Notes under the pieces: model-generated
Databases searched by the model: none
The model's input: only the letters and a program-made list of their open reading frames with translations
Told to the model about the DNA's origin: nothing
Program-made: the position numbers and the translations under genes
Shown here: one piece after another, positions 1 through 9,161 of the stretch
Numbering within the stretch: the first letter of the stretch is position 1
Layout of the letters: every line of letters begins with the position of its first letter
DNA from: Nitrospinaceae bacterium
GTDB taxonomy: Bacteria; Nitrospinota; Nitrospinia; Nitrospinales; Nitrospinaceae
DNA: 64,000 nt
Reading direction: 5' to 3'
Assembly (NCBI GenBank): GCA_028278405.1
Contig: JANQEK010000043.1
Span: 1-64,000 of the forward strand

Positions 1-104
1 TACATCGACCCGGTTTCAATATATTTGAAATTCAGGCGCGAGGCGATGAGCTGGGCGACGGTGCTTTTACCGCTCCCCGCCGGTCCGTCGATGGCGATGA
101 TCAT
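1..104 (-). CDS. cmk: Cytidylate kinase, N-terminal fragment (runs off the window)
   Basis: Only the first 34 or so residues are in the window. They begin [20 protein letters not shown], with the P-loop GPAGSGKST and the downstream YIETGSM typical of bacterial CMP kinase, which phosphorylates CMP and dCMP in the cytoplasm. The ATG overlaps the tyrA stop codon as ATGA, so translation is probably coupled and cmk belongs to the pheA-tyrA operon. An aroA gene often lies between tyrA and cmk in other bacteria; here there is none. The identification is firm despite the truncation because the motif order is specific. Confidence 0.9.
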   Translation of the reverse strand, partial: MIIAIDGPAGSGKSTVAQLIASRLNFKYIETGSM

Positions 105-976
105 GTATTGGTTTCCACCAGCTTGCCCCGGTGACCATTCGCGTTGGCGAAGGTTTCCTGCAGGGCGTCTGCCTGATCTTCTTCGATCAGGGTTTTAATG
201 TTTTCCAGCGCATTCTGAAATTGATCTATCAGTTTAACAACCGGACGCTTGTTTTCCAGACAAATATCACGCCACATCACCGGATCGCTGGAAGCGATAC
301 GGGTAATATCTTTCAGCCCTCCTCCCGACATCGAGAGGATATCCTGATGATTCTCTGTTTTCACATTCGCCACGGTGTTCATGAGGGCATACGCCACGAC
401 ATGCGGTAAATGGCTGAGTGCTCCGAAGACCATGTCGTGTTCATGGGCGTCCATGGTTACAATTTTCATGCCGACCGCGGTCCAGAATTCGGTTACCCGT
501 TGAAGCGCTTTCTTCCGGGTGTTCGCGGTCGGGGTGATAATACATTTGGCGCCGGTCAGCAGGTGTTCGCTGGATGCGTCCAAACCGGACTGCTCCCCGC
601 CTGCGATCGGGTGCGCACCCACGTAATCAATTGAATCGGGCATCAGGGCATCGATGGCTTCGACCATCCCGCCCTTAACCGACCCGGCATCCGTTATAAG
701 GCATCCCCTTTGTAGAAACGGGATCATTTCCTGGACCCGTTTCGCAAGAACTCCGACGGGTGTACACAAAACGATCAGGTCGGAACCCTCGACGGCGGTT
801 TGCAAGTCCGTCGATCCGGTATCAATGATGTTCAGTTCCTGCGCTTTTTGCAGGTTGTCACCATTACGACCGAACCCGACAATCGTCTGCACCAGGTTGC
901 GTTGCCGGCAGGATTGCGCCAGCGACGCTCCGATCAGTCCCACTCCGAGGACGGTCATTTGTTTGAACGGTTTCAT
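101..976 (-). CDS. tyrA: Prephenate dehydrogenase
   Basis: Converts prephenate to 4-hydroxyphenylpyruvate for tyrosine synthesis, in the cytoplasm. The protein starts [20 protein letters not shown], a Rossmann NAD(P) loop (GVGLIG). It then shows DAGSVKG, the [12 protein letters not shown] substrate motif and [12 protein letters not shown], all hallmarks of TyrA. At 291 residues it is the usual size for a single-domain enzyme without a chorismate mutase or ACT domain. An upstream in-frame ATG at 1027 exists but would overlap the end of pheA; the ATG at 976 follows the pheA stop by 5 bases and has GAG upstream, so I prefer it. Confidence 0.93.
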   Translation of the reverse strand: MKPFKQMTVLGVGLIGASLAQSCRQRNLVQTIVGFGRNGDNLQKAQELNIIDTGSTDLQTAVEGSDLIVLCTPVGVLAKRVQEMIPFLQRGCLITDAGSVKGGMVEAIDALMPDSIDYVGAHPIAGGEQSGLDASSEHLLTGAKCIITPTANTRKKALQRVTEFWTAVGMKIVTMDAHEHDMVFGALSHLPHVVAYALMNTVANVKTENHQDILSMSGGGLKDITRIASSDPVMWRDICLENKRPVVKLIDQFQNALENIKTLIEEDQADALQETFANANGHRGKLVETNT

Positions 977-981
977 ATAAC

Positions 982-2055
982 TCAATCGTGGTTGGGATAC
1001 GATCCCAGCACACGCAGAAAAATGCAACGTTTGCCAACCGTGCGAAGCACTTTTTCGATATGAGGATCGTCGATGTGACCCTCGAAATCGACAAAGAACA
1101 GATACTCCCAGGACCGGTTTCTCAGCGGCCGGGATTGTATTTTCGTCAGGTTGATCTGGTTTCGTGCGAACAGTTGCAGGACCTTCAGGAGCGATCCTGA
1201 TTCATCCTCGATGGAAAACATGAGCGACGTTTTATTGCGCTTGGCTTTCTTGGCTTTTTCCTTGCTGATGACAAGAAAGCGGGTCGTGTTTTTCGCACGG
1301 TCTTCAATTTTTTCGGCGATGATTTTAAGGTCGTAGCATTCCGCTGCCAGCTTGCCAGCGACCGCCGCGGCGTTGTCGTCCTGGCTGGCGATTTCCGCCG
1401 CCACCGCGGTACTCGAGGTGGTGACCTGTTCGATGCCGGACGCATTCTGGTTGAGCCAGTTGCGGCTCTGGGCCAGGGGTTGCGGATGCGAGTAGATCTG
1501 CCGGACTTTCGCCGGATCGCCGGACTTCGACAAATAGTAAAGAGAGATTCCCATTTTCACCTCATCGCAGATCACCAGAGGTGAATCGACAAAACAGTCC
1601 AGCGTCAGGTTGACCACGCCTTCCGTGGAATTTTCAATCGGCACCACACCGTAATCGGCATGGCCCTGCTCGACTTCGTGAAAAATGTTTTCGATGCCGT
1701 TGGTCGGAACGAAGACGGCGGAATGACCGAACTGCTTGATGGCGGCCTGGTGCGAGAAAGTGGTTTCCGGACCGAGATACGCAATGTTGAGCGGTTTTTC
1801 CAACGCCAGGGTGGCGGAGAAAATTTCGCGGAAAATAAATTCCACCGCTTCTTCCGGAAGAGGACCCGGATTGGCCTGCTTCATGCGCTCGATGATTTCC
1901 CGCTCGCGATGGGGAACGTGGAAATGGTTCGAGTCGTTTTTTTTGGACTTTTCCTGGCCGATCTGGATGGCCAGTTTGGCGCGACGGTTGAACAGTTGCA
2001 GTAACTTCTCGTCTATCTTGTCGATCTGGTCGCGAATCTCATCAATTTTTGGCAA
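982..2055 (-). CDS. pheA: Bifunctional chorismate mutase / prephenate dehydratase (P-protein)
   Basis: Makes phenylpyruvate from chorismate via prephenate. Residues 1-90 are an AroQ-type helical chorismate mutase (starts MPKIDEIRDQIDKIDEKLLQ). Residues 95-275 are the dehydratase domain with IAYLGPETTFSHQAA, PIENSTEGVV and the catalytic TTRFLVI motif. Residues 280-357 are an ACT domain (LMFSIEDESGSLLKVL) that in this family binds phenylalanine for feedback inhibition. The length of 357 is normal. It is first in the pheA-tyrA-cmk operon. A 6-bp hairpin with 4-base loop lies upstream at 2090-2105; I see no Phe-rich leader peptide. Confidence 0.95.
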   Translation of the reverse strand: MPKIDEIRDQIDKIDEKLLQLFNRRAKLAIQIGQEKSKKNDSNHFHVPHREREIIERMKQANPGPLPEEAVEFIFREIFSATLALEKPLNIAYLGPETTFSHQAAIKQFGHSAVFVPTNGIENIFHEVEQGHADYGVVPIENSTEGVVNLTLDCFVDSPLVICDEVKMGISLYYLSKSGDPAKVRQIYSHPQPLAQSRNWLNQNASGIEQVTTSSTAVAAEIASQDDNAAAVAGKLAAECYDLKIIAEKIEDRAKNTTRFLVISKEKAKKAKRNKTSLMFSIEDESGSLLKVLQLFARNQINLTKIQSRPLRNRSWEYLFFVDFEGHIDDPHIEKVLRTVGKRCIFLRVLGSYPNHD

Positions 2056-2117
2056 TGCTAAAGGTACCGCCCTTTCGTCAGATTTCCGAAAAACCGCTAG
2101 GTTTTCAATGGATAGGG

Positions 2118-2146
2118 TTGATCATTCCACAGGATGGCCCTAAAAT
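2118..2146 (+). promoter_or_regulatory. Sigma70-like promoter for the DUF77 gene
   Basis: TTGATC at 2118-2123, a 17-base spacer, and TAAAAT at 2141-2146. It lies 54 bases before the ATG at 2201 in the divergent gap with pheA. Found by eye only. Confidence 0.5.
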
Positions 2147-2200
2147 GCAAGCACTAAATGGATGACAACCGCTTGTTTTTAAACTTTATGGGGGAAAATC

Positions 2201-2509
2201 ATGATTCTTCTGGAATTCAGCATGTCACCGATGGACAAGGGCGAGAGCGTCAGCCCCTACGTCAGCCGGTCTTTGGATATCATTTCGAACAGCGGGGTAC
2301 CATACCGCCTGGGGCCCATGGGCACCTGCCTGGAAGGGGAATGGGACGAAGTGATGGGCGTCATCAAGCAGTGCCTGGAAAAAATGAGCTCCGACTGCAA
2401 CCGCATCACCTGCGCCATCAAGATTGATTACCGCAAAGGGAAGAGCGGAAGGCTCGAATCGAAAATGGCCTCCGTCGAAGCCAAACTGGGGAAGAAACTG
2501 AATACCTAG
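2201..2509 (+). CDS. MTH1187/YkoF-type thiamine-binding protein (DUF77)
   Basis: A 102-residue ferredoxin-like protein of the DUF77/MTH1187 family, some members of which bind thiamine or related pyrimidines in the cytoplasm. Family features seen: N-terminal LLEFSMSPMDKGESVSPYV, the central SGVPYRLGPMGTCLEG and the CAIKIDYRKGKSGRLESK C-terminal strand. The ATG at 2201 has a strong GGGGG Shine-Dalgarno 8 bases upstream and its own promoter. It is a single gene facing the convergent repeat protein. No thiamine gene is nearby, so the physiological ligand is not shown by context. Confidence 0.85.
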   Translation: MILLEFSMSPMDKGESVSPYVSRSLDIISNSGVPYRLGPMGTCLEGEWDEVMGVIKQCLEKMSSDCNRITCAIKIDYRKGKSGRLESKMASVEAKLGKKLNT

Positions 2510-2514
2510 TTTTC

Positions 2515-3171
2515 TCAAATGGAACTTTTCCCTTGGAGTAGTTGTCTGACTTTGGGCGTACAGTTTTTATGTTCCTGGATATGGGAACGGATATTTTCCG
2601 CCATGAGCGGGTCGGGATCGAGTTGAGACAGCTGGGCCAGTTTCAGGAGTTGGTCCTCGGTGAGTTCTTTGGACAACCAGTAATGGAACGCTTCATTTCT
2701 TTCGTTTTCGGCATCGGATTCGTTACCCGGCAGGAATTGCCTTCGATGTTCCAAAAACACTTCTTCGGGATACATCTTCCATTCCAGCCATTCTTTCGGG
2801 AACTCCAACAGCTCCGCCAGCCGGTTTTTGGTGAATGACGGGATTTCCTGTTGGGTGTAGCCGAAGAGTTCCATTCGCAGAGCTTCCGAGCAGTCTTTGT
2901 GCCGGTTGATGGAGCTCCTCATGTACTTCCCGGATTTTTCATGGAAGGACAACTGAAACAGTTTTTTGATTTGCACCGGATCCAAATCCCGTTCCAGCCA
3001 ATAGAAAAAGGCGTCCAACCTGAAATTCCGATAGCCTCCCACCGAACTGTTCTCTTTACTGTTTAATGTGTAGAGTTTAAAAAGTTTATCCAGCATTGCT
3101 TCTGGAAGCATATCCCATTCCTGCCATTCGCTTGGGAATCTGCATTTTTTTATAAATTCTTTTTTTTTCAT
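2515..3171 (-). CDS. Hypothetical protein built of two tandem ~100-residue repeats
   Basis: I do not recognise a family. The 218 residues are an internal duplication. Unit 1 (about 6-103) has FPSEWQEWDMLPE, FFYWLERDLDPVQIKKLFQLS and HKDCSEALRMELF. Unit 2 (about 116-213) has FPKEWLEWKMYPE, FHYWLSKELTEDQLLKLAQLS and HKNCTPKVRQLL. Each unit carries one Cys in HK(D/N)C (Cys94, Cys204). It is rich in Trp, Glu and Lys and has no signal peptide or membrane segment, so it is probably a soluble helical repeat protein. No clear ribosome site precedes the ATG. It converges on the DUF77 gene with 5 bases between stops. Confidence 0.7.
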   Translation of the reverse strand: MKKKEFIKKCRFPSEWQEWDMLPEAMLDKLFKLYTLNSKENSSVGGYRNFRLDAFFYWLERDLDPVQIKKLFQLSFHEKSGKYMRSSINRHKDCSEALRMELFGYTQQEIPSFTKNRLAELLEFPKEWLEWKMYPEEVFLEHRRQFLPGNESDAENERNEAFHYWLSKELTEDQLLKLAQLSQLDPDPLMAENIRSHIQEHKNCTPKVRQLLQGKSSI

Positions 3172-3475
3172 CGAATCTATTGTTGTCAGCCCAGACAGCT
3201 TTCGGTACAGGTGCTATTGAAGTTCCCTAATAGGATAAAGGGGGTAAGCCGAAGAGTGTAGCAAAATTTTTCGGTATGGTCCTCTGATGGGGGGGTACGT
3301 GCAAATCTGACATCTCAAAACTTTGGAGCTTATGGATCCCGCAGGCCTGTCTGGCGGGCAGGGTGGCGGTGAGGCTCAATTTTTTTTGATCCCACCATTT
3401 TTTGGGTGATGGCGGTGCAAAGGAGGGTCCAACGGGAGGTAAAATTCCTCCCAATTAGAATATGTAGCCTGAAAC
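3172..3475. other. Intergenic stretch with several inverted repeats
   Basis: No convincing gene. It contains CCCGC...GCGGG around 3339-3360, and GGGAGG/CCTCCC (3434-3439 and 3447-3452, 7-base loop). A T-rich tract lies between two G/C-rich stretches near 3378-3420. A 75-codon open frame on the minus strand has no Shine-Dalgarno and a Pro-rich translation unlike a real protein. The arrangement resembles a REP-like or degenerate repeat segment, but I see no second copy in this window. Confidence 0.4.
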
Positions 3476-3509
3476 AAAAAGCCCCACGCTTTGCAGCGCG
3501 GGGCTTTTA
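3476..3509 (-). terminator. Rho-independent terminator of icd (potentially bidirectional)
   Basis: On the minus strand a 10-bp stem GCCCCGCGCT/AGCGTGGGGC (one G-U pair) with loop GCAA is followed by TTTTTG, starting about 20 bases after the icd stop. On the plus strand the stem (3481-3504) is also followed by TTTT. Confidence 0.88.
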
Positions 3510-3527
3510 ATTTGCAGATAACGACAG

Positions 3528-5771
3528 TTAAGCGACCGGAGTCAGACTGCCCATGATGGTATTGAGCGTGGCGCTGGGGCGCATTCCCGCCGCAACCTTT
3601 TTAGGATCAGGGTGATAGTAACCGCCCAGATCTACCGGCTTGCCTTTTACGGCCTTCATTTCTCCAAAGATCGTGTCCAGTTTGGATTCCAGTTCTTTAG
3701 CGACTGGAGCGAAATGATCTTTGAGAGACTGATCGTCGCTTTGCTTGGCCAGTTCCTGTGCCCAGTAGAGCGTCAGATAAACATGCGTTCCCGCGTTGTC
3801 CAACTGACCGAGTTCGCGCCCGGGAGATTTTTTATTCTCCATCAAGGTACCGCAAGCCCGTTCAAGTGTACTCGCCAGAACCTGTGCTTTAGGATTGTTG
3901 CGGGCACGGGCCAGATGTGCAAATGATTCTGAAAGCGCCAGGAATTCACCCAGAGACTCCCACCGCAGGTGTCCTTCTTTTACGAACTGTTGAACGTGCT
4001 TGGGGGCTGAACCTCCGGCGCCGGTTTCGAACAGTCCGCCGCCTTTAATCAGCGGGACAATGGACAGCATCTTGGCGCTGGTCCCGAGTTCCAGAATCGG
4101 GAACAAGTCGGTCAGGTAATCCCGCAGCACGTTACCGGTCGCAGCAATGGTGTCTTGACCGGCTTTGGCGCGTTTCAGCGAATGGTTCATGGCATCCACA
4201 GGAGCCATGATCTGGATATCGAGTCCGTTGGTATCGTGATCTTTCAGATAGGTGTCCAGCTTTTTGATCAACTGGGCATCGTGTCCCCGGTCTTTGTTCA
4301 GCCAGAACACGACGGGAGTGTTGGATAACCGGGACCGGGTGACCGCCAGCTTGACCCAGTCCTGAATCGGAATGTCTTTAACCTGGCAGGAGCGGAAAAT
4401 ATCTCCCTCTTCAACGGCGAGTTCATGGATTGCATTACCTGCGCCGTCGACCACGCGAATGGTGCCTTTGCCCGGCGCTTCAAAGGTTTTGTCGTGAGAA
4501 CCGTATTCCTCTGCTTTTTGCGCCATCAGACCGACGTTGGGAACCGTTCCCATGGTGGTCGGATCGAACTCGCCATTGTCCCGGCAGAAATCGATAGACG
4601 ATTGATAAATACCGGCATAACTGCTGTCCGGAACCAGAGCGAGAGTATCGTGTTCTTTACCATCCGGACCCCACATCTTACCGCCAACGCGGACCACCGC
4701 TGCGAGCGAAGCATCAATGATGAAATCACTTGGTACATGCAGGCCAGTAATACCTTTGTCAGAATCCACCATTGCAAGCTCGGGGCCGTTTTTGATGCAG
4801 GCGTCGATGTCGGCTTTGATTTCGTCCTGTTGCGCAGCCGGCAGACTGCCGATTTTGGCATAAACGTCGCCGAGACCGTTGTTGGCGTTGACGCCCAATT
4901 CTTTAAAGGTCTTTTCGTGTTTTTTGAAAGCATCTTCAAAAAACACCTCAACACAATGGCCGAAAATGATTGGATCGGAAACCTTCATCATCGTTGCCTT
5001 CATGTGCAGGGAGAACAGGACACCCTGTTTTTTGGCTTCAGCAATCTGCTCCTTGATGAATTGGCGTAATGCGGACCGTCTCATAAACGTGGCATCGAGC
5101 ACCTCACCGGCATCCAGTTTTACTTTATCCGTCAGCAACTGGGTACTTCCATCAGCACCAACAAATTCGATTTTTCCTTTGCCGGCCTGTTGTTCGGTGA
5201 TAGTCGTTGATACTTCATTAGAACGAAAATCATTTTTCCCCATGGTTGCTACATTCGTTTTGGAGTCTTTGGCCCATTTCCCCATTTTATGAGGATTGCT
5301 CTTGGCGTAATTCTTAACCGATGTGGCCGCACGACGGTCGGAGTTTCCCTGACGCAATACCGGGTTGACCGCGCTACCCTTAACTTTGTCAAAGCGAGCT
5401 TTGAAATCTTTTTCTTCATCGGTCTTGGGATCTTCCGGGTAGTCCGGAATATTGTAGCCCTGATCCTGCAGTTCCTTGACCGCGCCTTGAATTTGCGGAA
5501 TCGAAGCACTGATATTCGGAAGCTTGATGATATTGGTTTCAGGTTTCATCACCATTTCCCCCAGCAGTGCCAGGTCATCCGGTTGCTGTTGTTCCGGGGT
5601 CAGCCTTTCGGGAAACTGAGAAATGATTCTGCCCGCAAGCGAAATATCTTTGGTCCCCACATTAATATCTGCCACTTGCGCGAAGGATTGAATGATCGGA
5701 AGGAATGATCCGCTCGCAAGTTCAGGTGCTTCGTCAACTTTGGTGTAAATGATATCTGGTTGTTCTGACAT
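3528..5771 (-). CDS. icd: Monomeric NADP-dependent isocitrate dehydrogenase
   Basis: Oxidises isocitrate to 2-oxoglutarate with NADP in the TCA cycle. At 747 residues and with no similarity to the short dimeric form, it is the monomeric (IDH-II) type. Recognisable family blocks include [20 protein letters not shown] at the N-terminus, [20 protein letters not shown] (contacts substrate), [20 protein letters not shown] and [20 protein letters not shown]. The ATG has GAGGA 8 bases upstream. It is monocistronic, with an extended -10 promoter and a strong terminator. This isozyme is found in scattered bacterial groups. Confidence 0.97.
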   Translation of the reverse strand: MSEQPDIIYTKVDEAPELASGSFLPIIQSFAQVADINVGTKDISLAGRIISQFPERLTPEQQQPDDLALLGEMVMKPETNIIKLPNISASIPQIQGAVKELQDQGYNIPDYPEDPKTDEEKDFKARFDKVKGSAVNPVLRQGNSDRRAATSVKNYAKSNPHKMGKWAKDSKTNVATMGKNDFRSNEVSTTITEQQAGKGKIEFVGADGSTQLLTDKVKLDAGEVLDATFMRRSALRQFIKEQIAEAKKQGVLFSLHMKATMMKVSDPIIFGHCVEVFFEDAFKKHEKTFKELGVNANNGLGDVYAKIGSLPAAQQDEIKADIDACIKNGPELAMVDSDKGITGLHVPSDFIIDASLAAVVRVGGKMWGPDGKEHDTLALVPDSSYAGIYQSSIDFCRDNGEFDPTTMGTVPNVGLMAQKAEEYGSHDKTFEAPGKGTIRVVDGAGNAIHELAVEEGDIFRSCQVKDIPIQDWVKLAVTRSRLSNTPVVFWLNKDRGHDAQLIKKLDTYLKDHDTNGLDIQIMAPVDAMNHSLKRAKAGQDTIAATGNVLRDYLTDLFPILELGTSAKMLSIVPLIKGGGLFETGAGGSAPKHVQQFVKEGHLRWESLGEFLALSESFAHLARARNNPKAQVLASTLERACGTLMENKKSPGRELGQLDNAGTHVYLTLYWAQELAKQSDDQSLKDHFAPVAKELESKLDTIFGEMKAVKGKPVDLGGYYHPDPKKVAAGMRPSATLNTIMGSLTPVA

Positions 5772-5815
5772 GGTTTTTCCTCATAAAATATTGAAAAATT
5801 ATTTAAGATAACGCA

Positions 5816-5824
5816 ATTGTATCA
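5816..5824 (-). promoter_or_regulatory. Extended -10 promoter element of icd
   Basis: Minus strand reads TGATACAAT (TGN followed by TACAAT), about 45 bases before the icd ATG. A TTGCGG lies 19 bases upstream, which is too far for an ideal -35; the extended TG would compensate. Confidence 0.4.
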
Positions 5825-6056
5825 ATCCGTCAGACTGTCTCCGCAAGACTTGGCAGGATACCGGTCCCCGGACAATAGAGTCCCGGAATCCAAAAGGGCA
5901 TCGCGCCGACAGTTGAATTCATAGATAAGAGCTGATTTGAGTTTTCCAAAATTGCGCATAATATAGCCTAAGTCAAAGAAAAACTCACCAATTTTTTGGC
6001 CCCAAAAACGACAATCCAGCCTCCAAAAGGCTTGATTTTTCTGTTTCAGGGTCGTT

Positions 6057-8768
6057 TTATCCCAAATCTTCAAGCTTTTTGACCAGGAGGGTATTGACCA
6101 GGCGCTCTTTCACCCGCTGGATCAGAGGCGGAAAGTTCAGTTTGCGTCCATCCAGGGATACAGAAAATACATCAATTCCCCGGCCGCCGCGGGTGGCGAT
6201 TTTCGCCCGGTGAGGACGGATACCGAAGCTCCGGAAGGTGTGGGCAATTTTGTACAGCATTCCGGGATGATCGCGCGCTTCAATGCGGATCAGGGTAAAG
6301 GGATTGTCCGGGTAATTTTCGACCTGGATTTGCGGTTCCATAGCCGCCTCCTGGGGAGTTTCACTCAACAGCCGGGTGCGTTCTTTAAGTAGAGCTCTGA
6401 GGGTTTTCGTCTGATCCAGCAGGTCCTTGAGATTTTTTTCAACTTCCTTCCACACTTTTTCGACGCTGCCGAAAATCTCAACAGCCTTTTGGCTGTCCAC
6501 TTGAACAATGATGATGGCAAGCCCGTCCTTTCTGGAAAAAATCTGTGCAGAAAGAATATTCAATGCCCGGGCCGTCAGGGTACCTATCAGGTTTTTGAAC
6601 AGTCCGATGTTGCTCTGGCCGCACAGGATCAAATCGAAAAACTCTCCCGAAGGGTGATCAATAAATTGAATCGCAAAATCATCGTTGCCCTTTTTTTCCA
6701 CCAGCCGGATATGTTCCACAATGTCGCCGGAATCGGCCGCTTGCAGATAGTCATCCGGCATGGTTTCCAAATGCCGGTCGATGGTTTCTTTGGGGAGTTG
6801 ATCGGCCAGTTTGGAATAGACCGCTTGACGGGTGTTACGGGGTTTCTCCTCCAAAGAATCCGGCCTCACCAGGTAGTTCCAGGCGCGCTGGTACGCTTCG
6901 GTCAGCAGCAATTTTTTCCAGGAAGTCCAGGTTCCCGGCGCCACGGCATTCAGCTCGGCGTAGCTCATCAACAATAGCAGGCCGAGTTTTTGTGGCGTTT
7001 CGGCGATTTCACCCAGTTTGCGGATGATCGCTGGATTATGAATATCTTCATGAAAAGCGATTTCATTCAAAGTGTGCAATTGGCCGATCAGAAAAGTTAG
7101 AAGGTTGCGTTGCTCAGGGTTCAATGCCAAATCTTCGAACACACGGGACAGCGATGCGCCGGTCTGCAAAGTCGTTGACTCCGTACCTTCCTTTTCAATC
7201 GAATGCAGAAGGCACGCCAGTTTCAAAATGGCGCGGTGATCGGTTTCGTTATAGAGTTCCTGAAATTTTTTCAGGTCTTCGTCGGGTTGGTCCGGCAGGT
7301 CTTCCAGAAAGTGAACCATCCGAAGGGCATGCTCATCTGCGGTATAGCGGTGATAGAAATCGTAGCTGATCCGGTACTGCGATTGGCCGAATTCGGGAAG
7401 AATCCGGGCCAGCAGGTTGACTTCATGCATCTGGTACAAAATCTTTTCCGAATGCGGGTGGTCCAGAATGCCGAGAAGAAATTCCGTTACCTTGGGGCTG
7501 GCAATAAAATCAGCATCCACCAGATCTGCGTTTTGGCGGATCAGGCGGTTCAATTGGGTGTCCGGTTGCAGTCCGTACTGTTGACACAATTGGAACACCT
7601 TTAGAAATAATGACAGGTCATTTTTAAACAGGCTTTCATCGATCTCCTGTGCAGACAGTTGATTTTTTTTAATAATGAATCCGTTTTCCAGGTTGGTTTG
7701 CTGCAGTTGTGTCAGGATGTTTTGCAGCGTCGGCTTGACTTCGAGGCACCTCTGAAAGATGTCCGCGCTGATATGCCGTATCCGGGTGGCGTGCGTGAAA
7801 TAATCGCGCATGAAGGATTCAGCGTCACCCTCTCCGTCCTCTCCGTGGTAACCCAACTGTGCCGCCAGTTGTTTTTGAATATCCATCTCCAGCACATCAA
7901 ACTTTTTGCCTTTCTGGTAATGTAGCTCATTGCGAATCTTGAGCAGGCAATCCACCGATTCTCTCAGTTGATCCAATTCCTGCGGAGTCACCACATCGGT
8001 GCGTTGAATTTCCTGAAGAGGGATGCCGTCGAAGGAAACCGCCACCGCCCACAACGCTGCATGATAATCCCGTAACCCCCCCGGACCATTTTTGATGTCT
8101 GGTTCCGGATGACTGGTAACTCCTTCGCGGGTTCCCGAAGACTCAAAAATTGTTTTCAGGTTTTCGTTGAGAAATTCCTTGGCGCGTTTCTTAAGAACAT
8201 TTTTGCGGACCGAGTTCCATAGCTTCTGATAGAGGGGGTAGGTGCCCGTCAGGAACCGGGTTTCGATCATGGACGTTCGGATGGTGGGATCGTCCAGCGC
8301 CAGCATTTGACACTCCTTGACCGTCCGGCAGCTCTGCCCGATTTCCAATCCAATACCCCAGAGAACGGAAATGATGTCCTGAATAAATCGGTCCAGGGTC
8401 TTGTCCATTTTTTTTTGCAGGAGAAACAGCAAATCAATATCGGATCCGGGGTTGAGTTCTCCCCGGCCGTATCCTCCCACAGCAACAAGCGCGAATCTAT
8501 CGGGCAGGTTTTTGTTTCGATACTCTTCCAGTTCCGAGAGTGCCGTGATCACATGACGAGCAACTTCATCTATCAACCCGGTCAACGCCTGAATAACTTC
8601 TCTGCCTCCGGCGCCGGTTCGGTGCCATTGTTTTATTTTTTCCTGCTCTTGCTCGATCAGGTTTTTGAACTTGCGAAAATAATCCAAGCGCACCTTGGGA
8701 TCCTCCGGAATCTGCCGGACTGAAGAAAAGTCTAGATCAAACTGATGAAAATGTTCCTTGGGACTCAT
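6057..8768 (-). CDS. glnD: PII uridylyltransferase / uridylyl-removing enzyme with an atypical HD domain
   Basis: Nitrogen-status sensor that uridylylates PII (GlnB/GlnK). Domain order over 903 residues: nucleotidyltransferase (GGYGRGELNPGSDIDLL near residue 100, EPDIKNGPGGLRDY near 225), helical linker, HD-type domain (about 430-620) and two C-terminal ACT domains (about 705-785 and 825-895, the latter with RIEARDHPGMLYKIAHTF). The NT aspartates are present. The HD region keeps YTADEHALRM, but the usual FHDIAKG-GGDHS segment reads LLHSIEKEGTEST, so the paired His-Asp and the following His are missing. By family knowledge this should impair UMP removal. No strong Shine-Dalgarno precedes the ATG. 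Confidence 0.95.
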   Translation of the reverse strand: MSPKEHFHQFDLDFSSVRQIPEDPKVRLDYFRKFKNLIEQEQEKIKQWHRTGAGGREVIQALTGLIDEVARHVITALSELEEYRNKNLPDRFALVAVGGYGRGELNPGSDIDLLFLLQKKMDKTLDRFIQDIISVLWGIGLEIGQSCRTVKECQMLALDDPTIRTSMIETRFLTGTYPLYQKLWNSVRKNVLKKRAKEFLNENLKTIFESSGTREGVTSHPEPDIKNGPGGLRDYHAALWAVAVSFDGIPLQEIQRTDVVTPQELDQLRESVDCLLKIRNELHYQKGKKFDVLEMDIQKQLAAQLGYHGEDGEGDAESFMRDYFTHATRIRHISADIFQRCLEVKPTLQNILTQLQQTNLENGFIIKKNQLSAQEIDESLFKNDLSLFLKVFQLCQQYGLQPDTQLNRLIRQNADLVDADFIASPKVTEFLLGILDHPHSEKILYQMHEVNLLARILPEFGQSQYRISYDFYHRYTADEHALRMVHFLEDLPDQPDEDLKKFQELYNETDHRAILKLACLLHSIEKEGTESTTLQTGASLSRVFEDLALNPEQRNLLTFLIGQLHTLNEIAFHEDIHNPAIIRKLGEIAETPQKLGLLLLMSYAELNAVAPGTWTSWKKLLLTEAYQRAWNYLVRPDSLEEKPRNTRQAVYSKLADQLPKETIDRHLETMPDDYLQAADSGDIVEHIRLVEKKGNDDFAIQFIDHPSGEFFDLILCGQSNIGLFKNLIGTLTARALNILSAQIFSRKDGLAIIIVQVDSQKAVEIFGSVEKVWKEVEKNLKDLLDQTKTLRALLKERTRLLSETPQEAAMEPQIQVENYPDNPFTLIRIEARDHPGMLYKIAHTFRSFGIRPHRAKIATRGGRGIDVFSVSLDGRKLNFPPLIQRVKERLVNTLLVKKLEDLG

Positions 8769-9161
8769 GGTTTCTGATGGAATTATTAAAAAAACAGTTT
8801 GTGGGTATGCGCGTTTGGCTCTGTAAATTGATTCATGTATTTTAAGGCAAACGAAAGAATATGAAAGGTTTAATTGTCCACTCCGGAATCGAAATTCAGC
8901 GCTTCTGTCAGGCCTGCTGTTTTCATGCTAACTGGAGTAAATTCAGCCAAATTTGCTTGACAAAATGGGGGTTAATCTTATACGTTACGTCTTTCTCACA
9001 ATTCATTATCAGGGTTTCTTGCCGGTTTCATTTGTCGATTTTCGTCGAAACTTATTAGTATATTTTTGATCTTTAGTGATTTTTGAAATTGATTCAAAAG
9101 ACAGTCTTATCTTGTACAAAATCAAATTGAATTTCACCCTTATTTTTGAGGGAGCAAATAT
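8769..9161. other. Divergent glnD/mdh intergenic region
   Basis: This 393-base gap holds no supported gene. It contains a TTGACA element (see separate entry) and a perfect inverted repeat TTTTGAA-ATTGA-TTCAAAA at 9081-9099, 63 bases before the mdh ATG. The last 100 bases are AT-rich and end in the mdh ribosome site. A 65-codon open frame at 8861 has no ribosome site and is not believed. Confidence 0.5.
8957..8986 (+). promoter_or_regulatory. Possible promoter for mdh
   Basis: A perfect TTGACA at 8957-8962 is followed by TTATAC (8978-8983, 15-base spacer) or TACGTT (8981-8986, 18-base spacer). The leader to mdh would be about 170 bases and would include the 9081-9099 inverted repeat. Confidence 0.35.

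Noticed and set aside
3227-3454. A 75-codon open frame on the minus strand
   Set aside because: Pro-rich, low-quality translation across inverted repeats, no Shine-Dalgarno; treated as intergenic.
5822-6073. An 83-codon open frame between icd and glnD on the minus strand
   Set aside because: It overlaps the glnD stop and runs into the icd promoter region, lacks a ribosome site and has no protein-like pattern.
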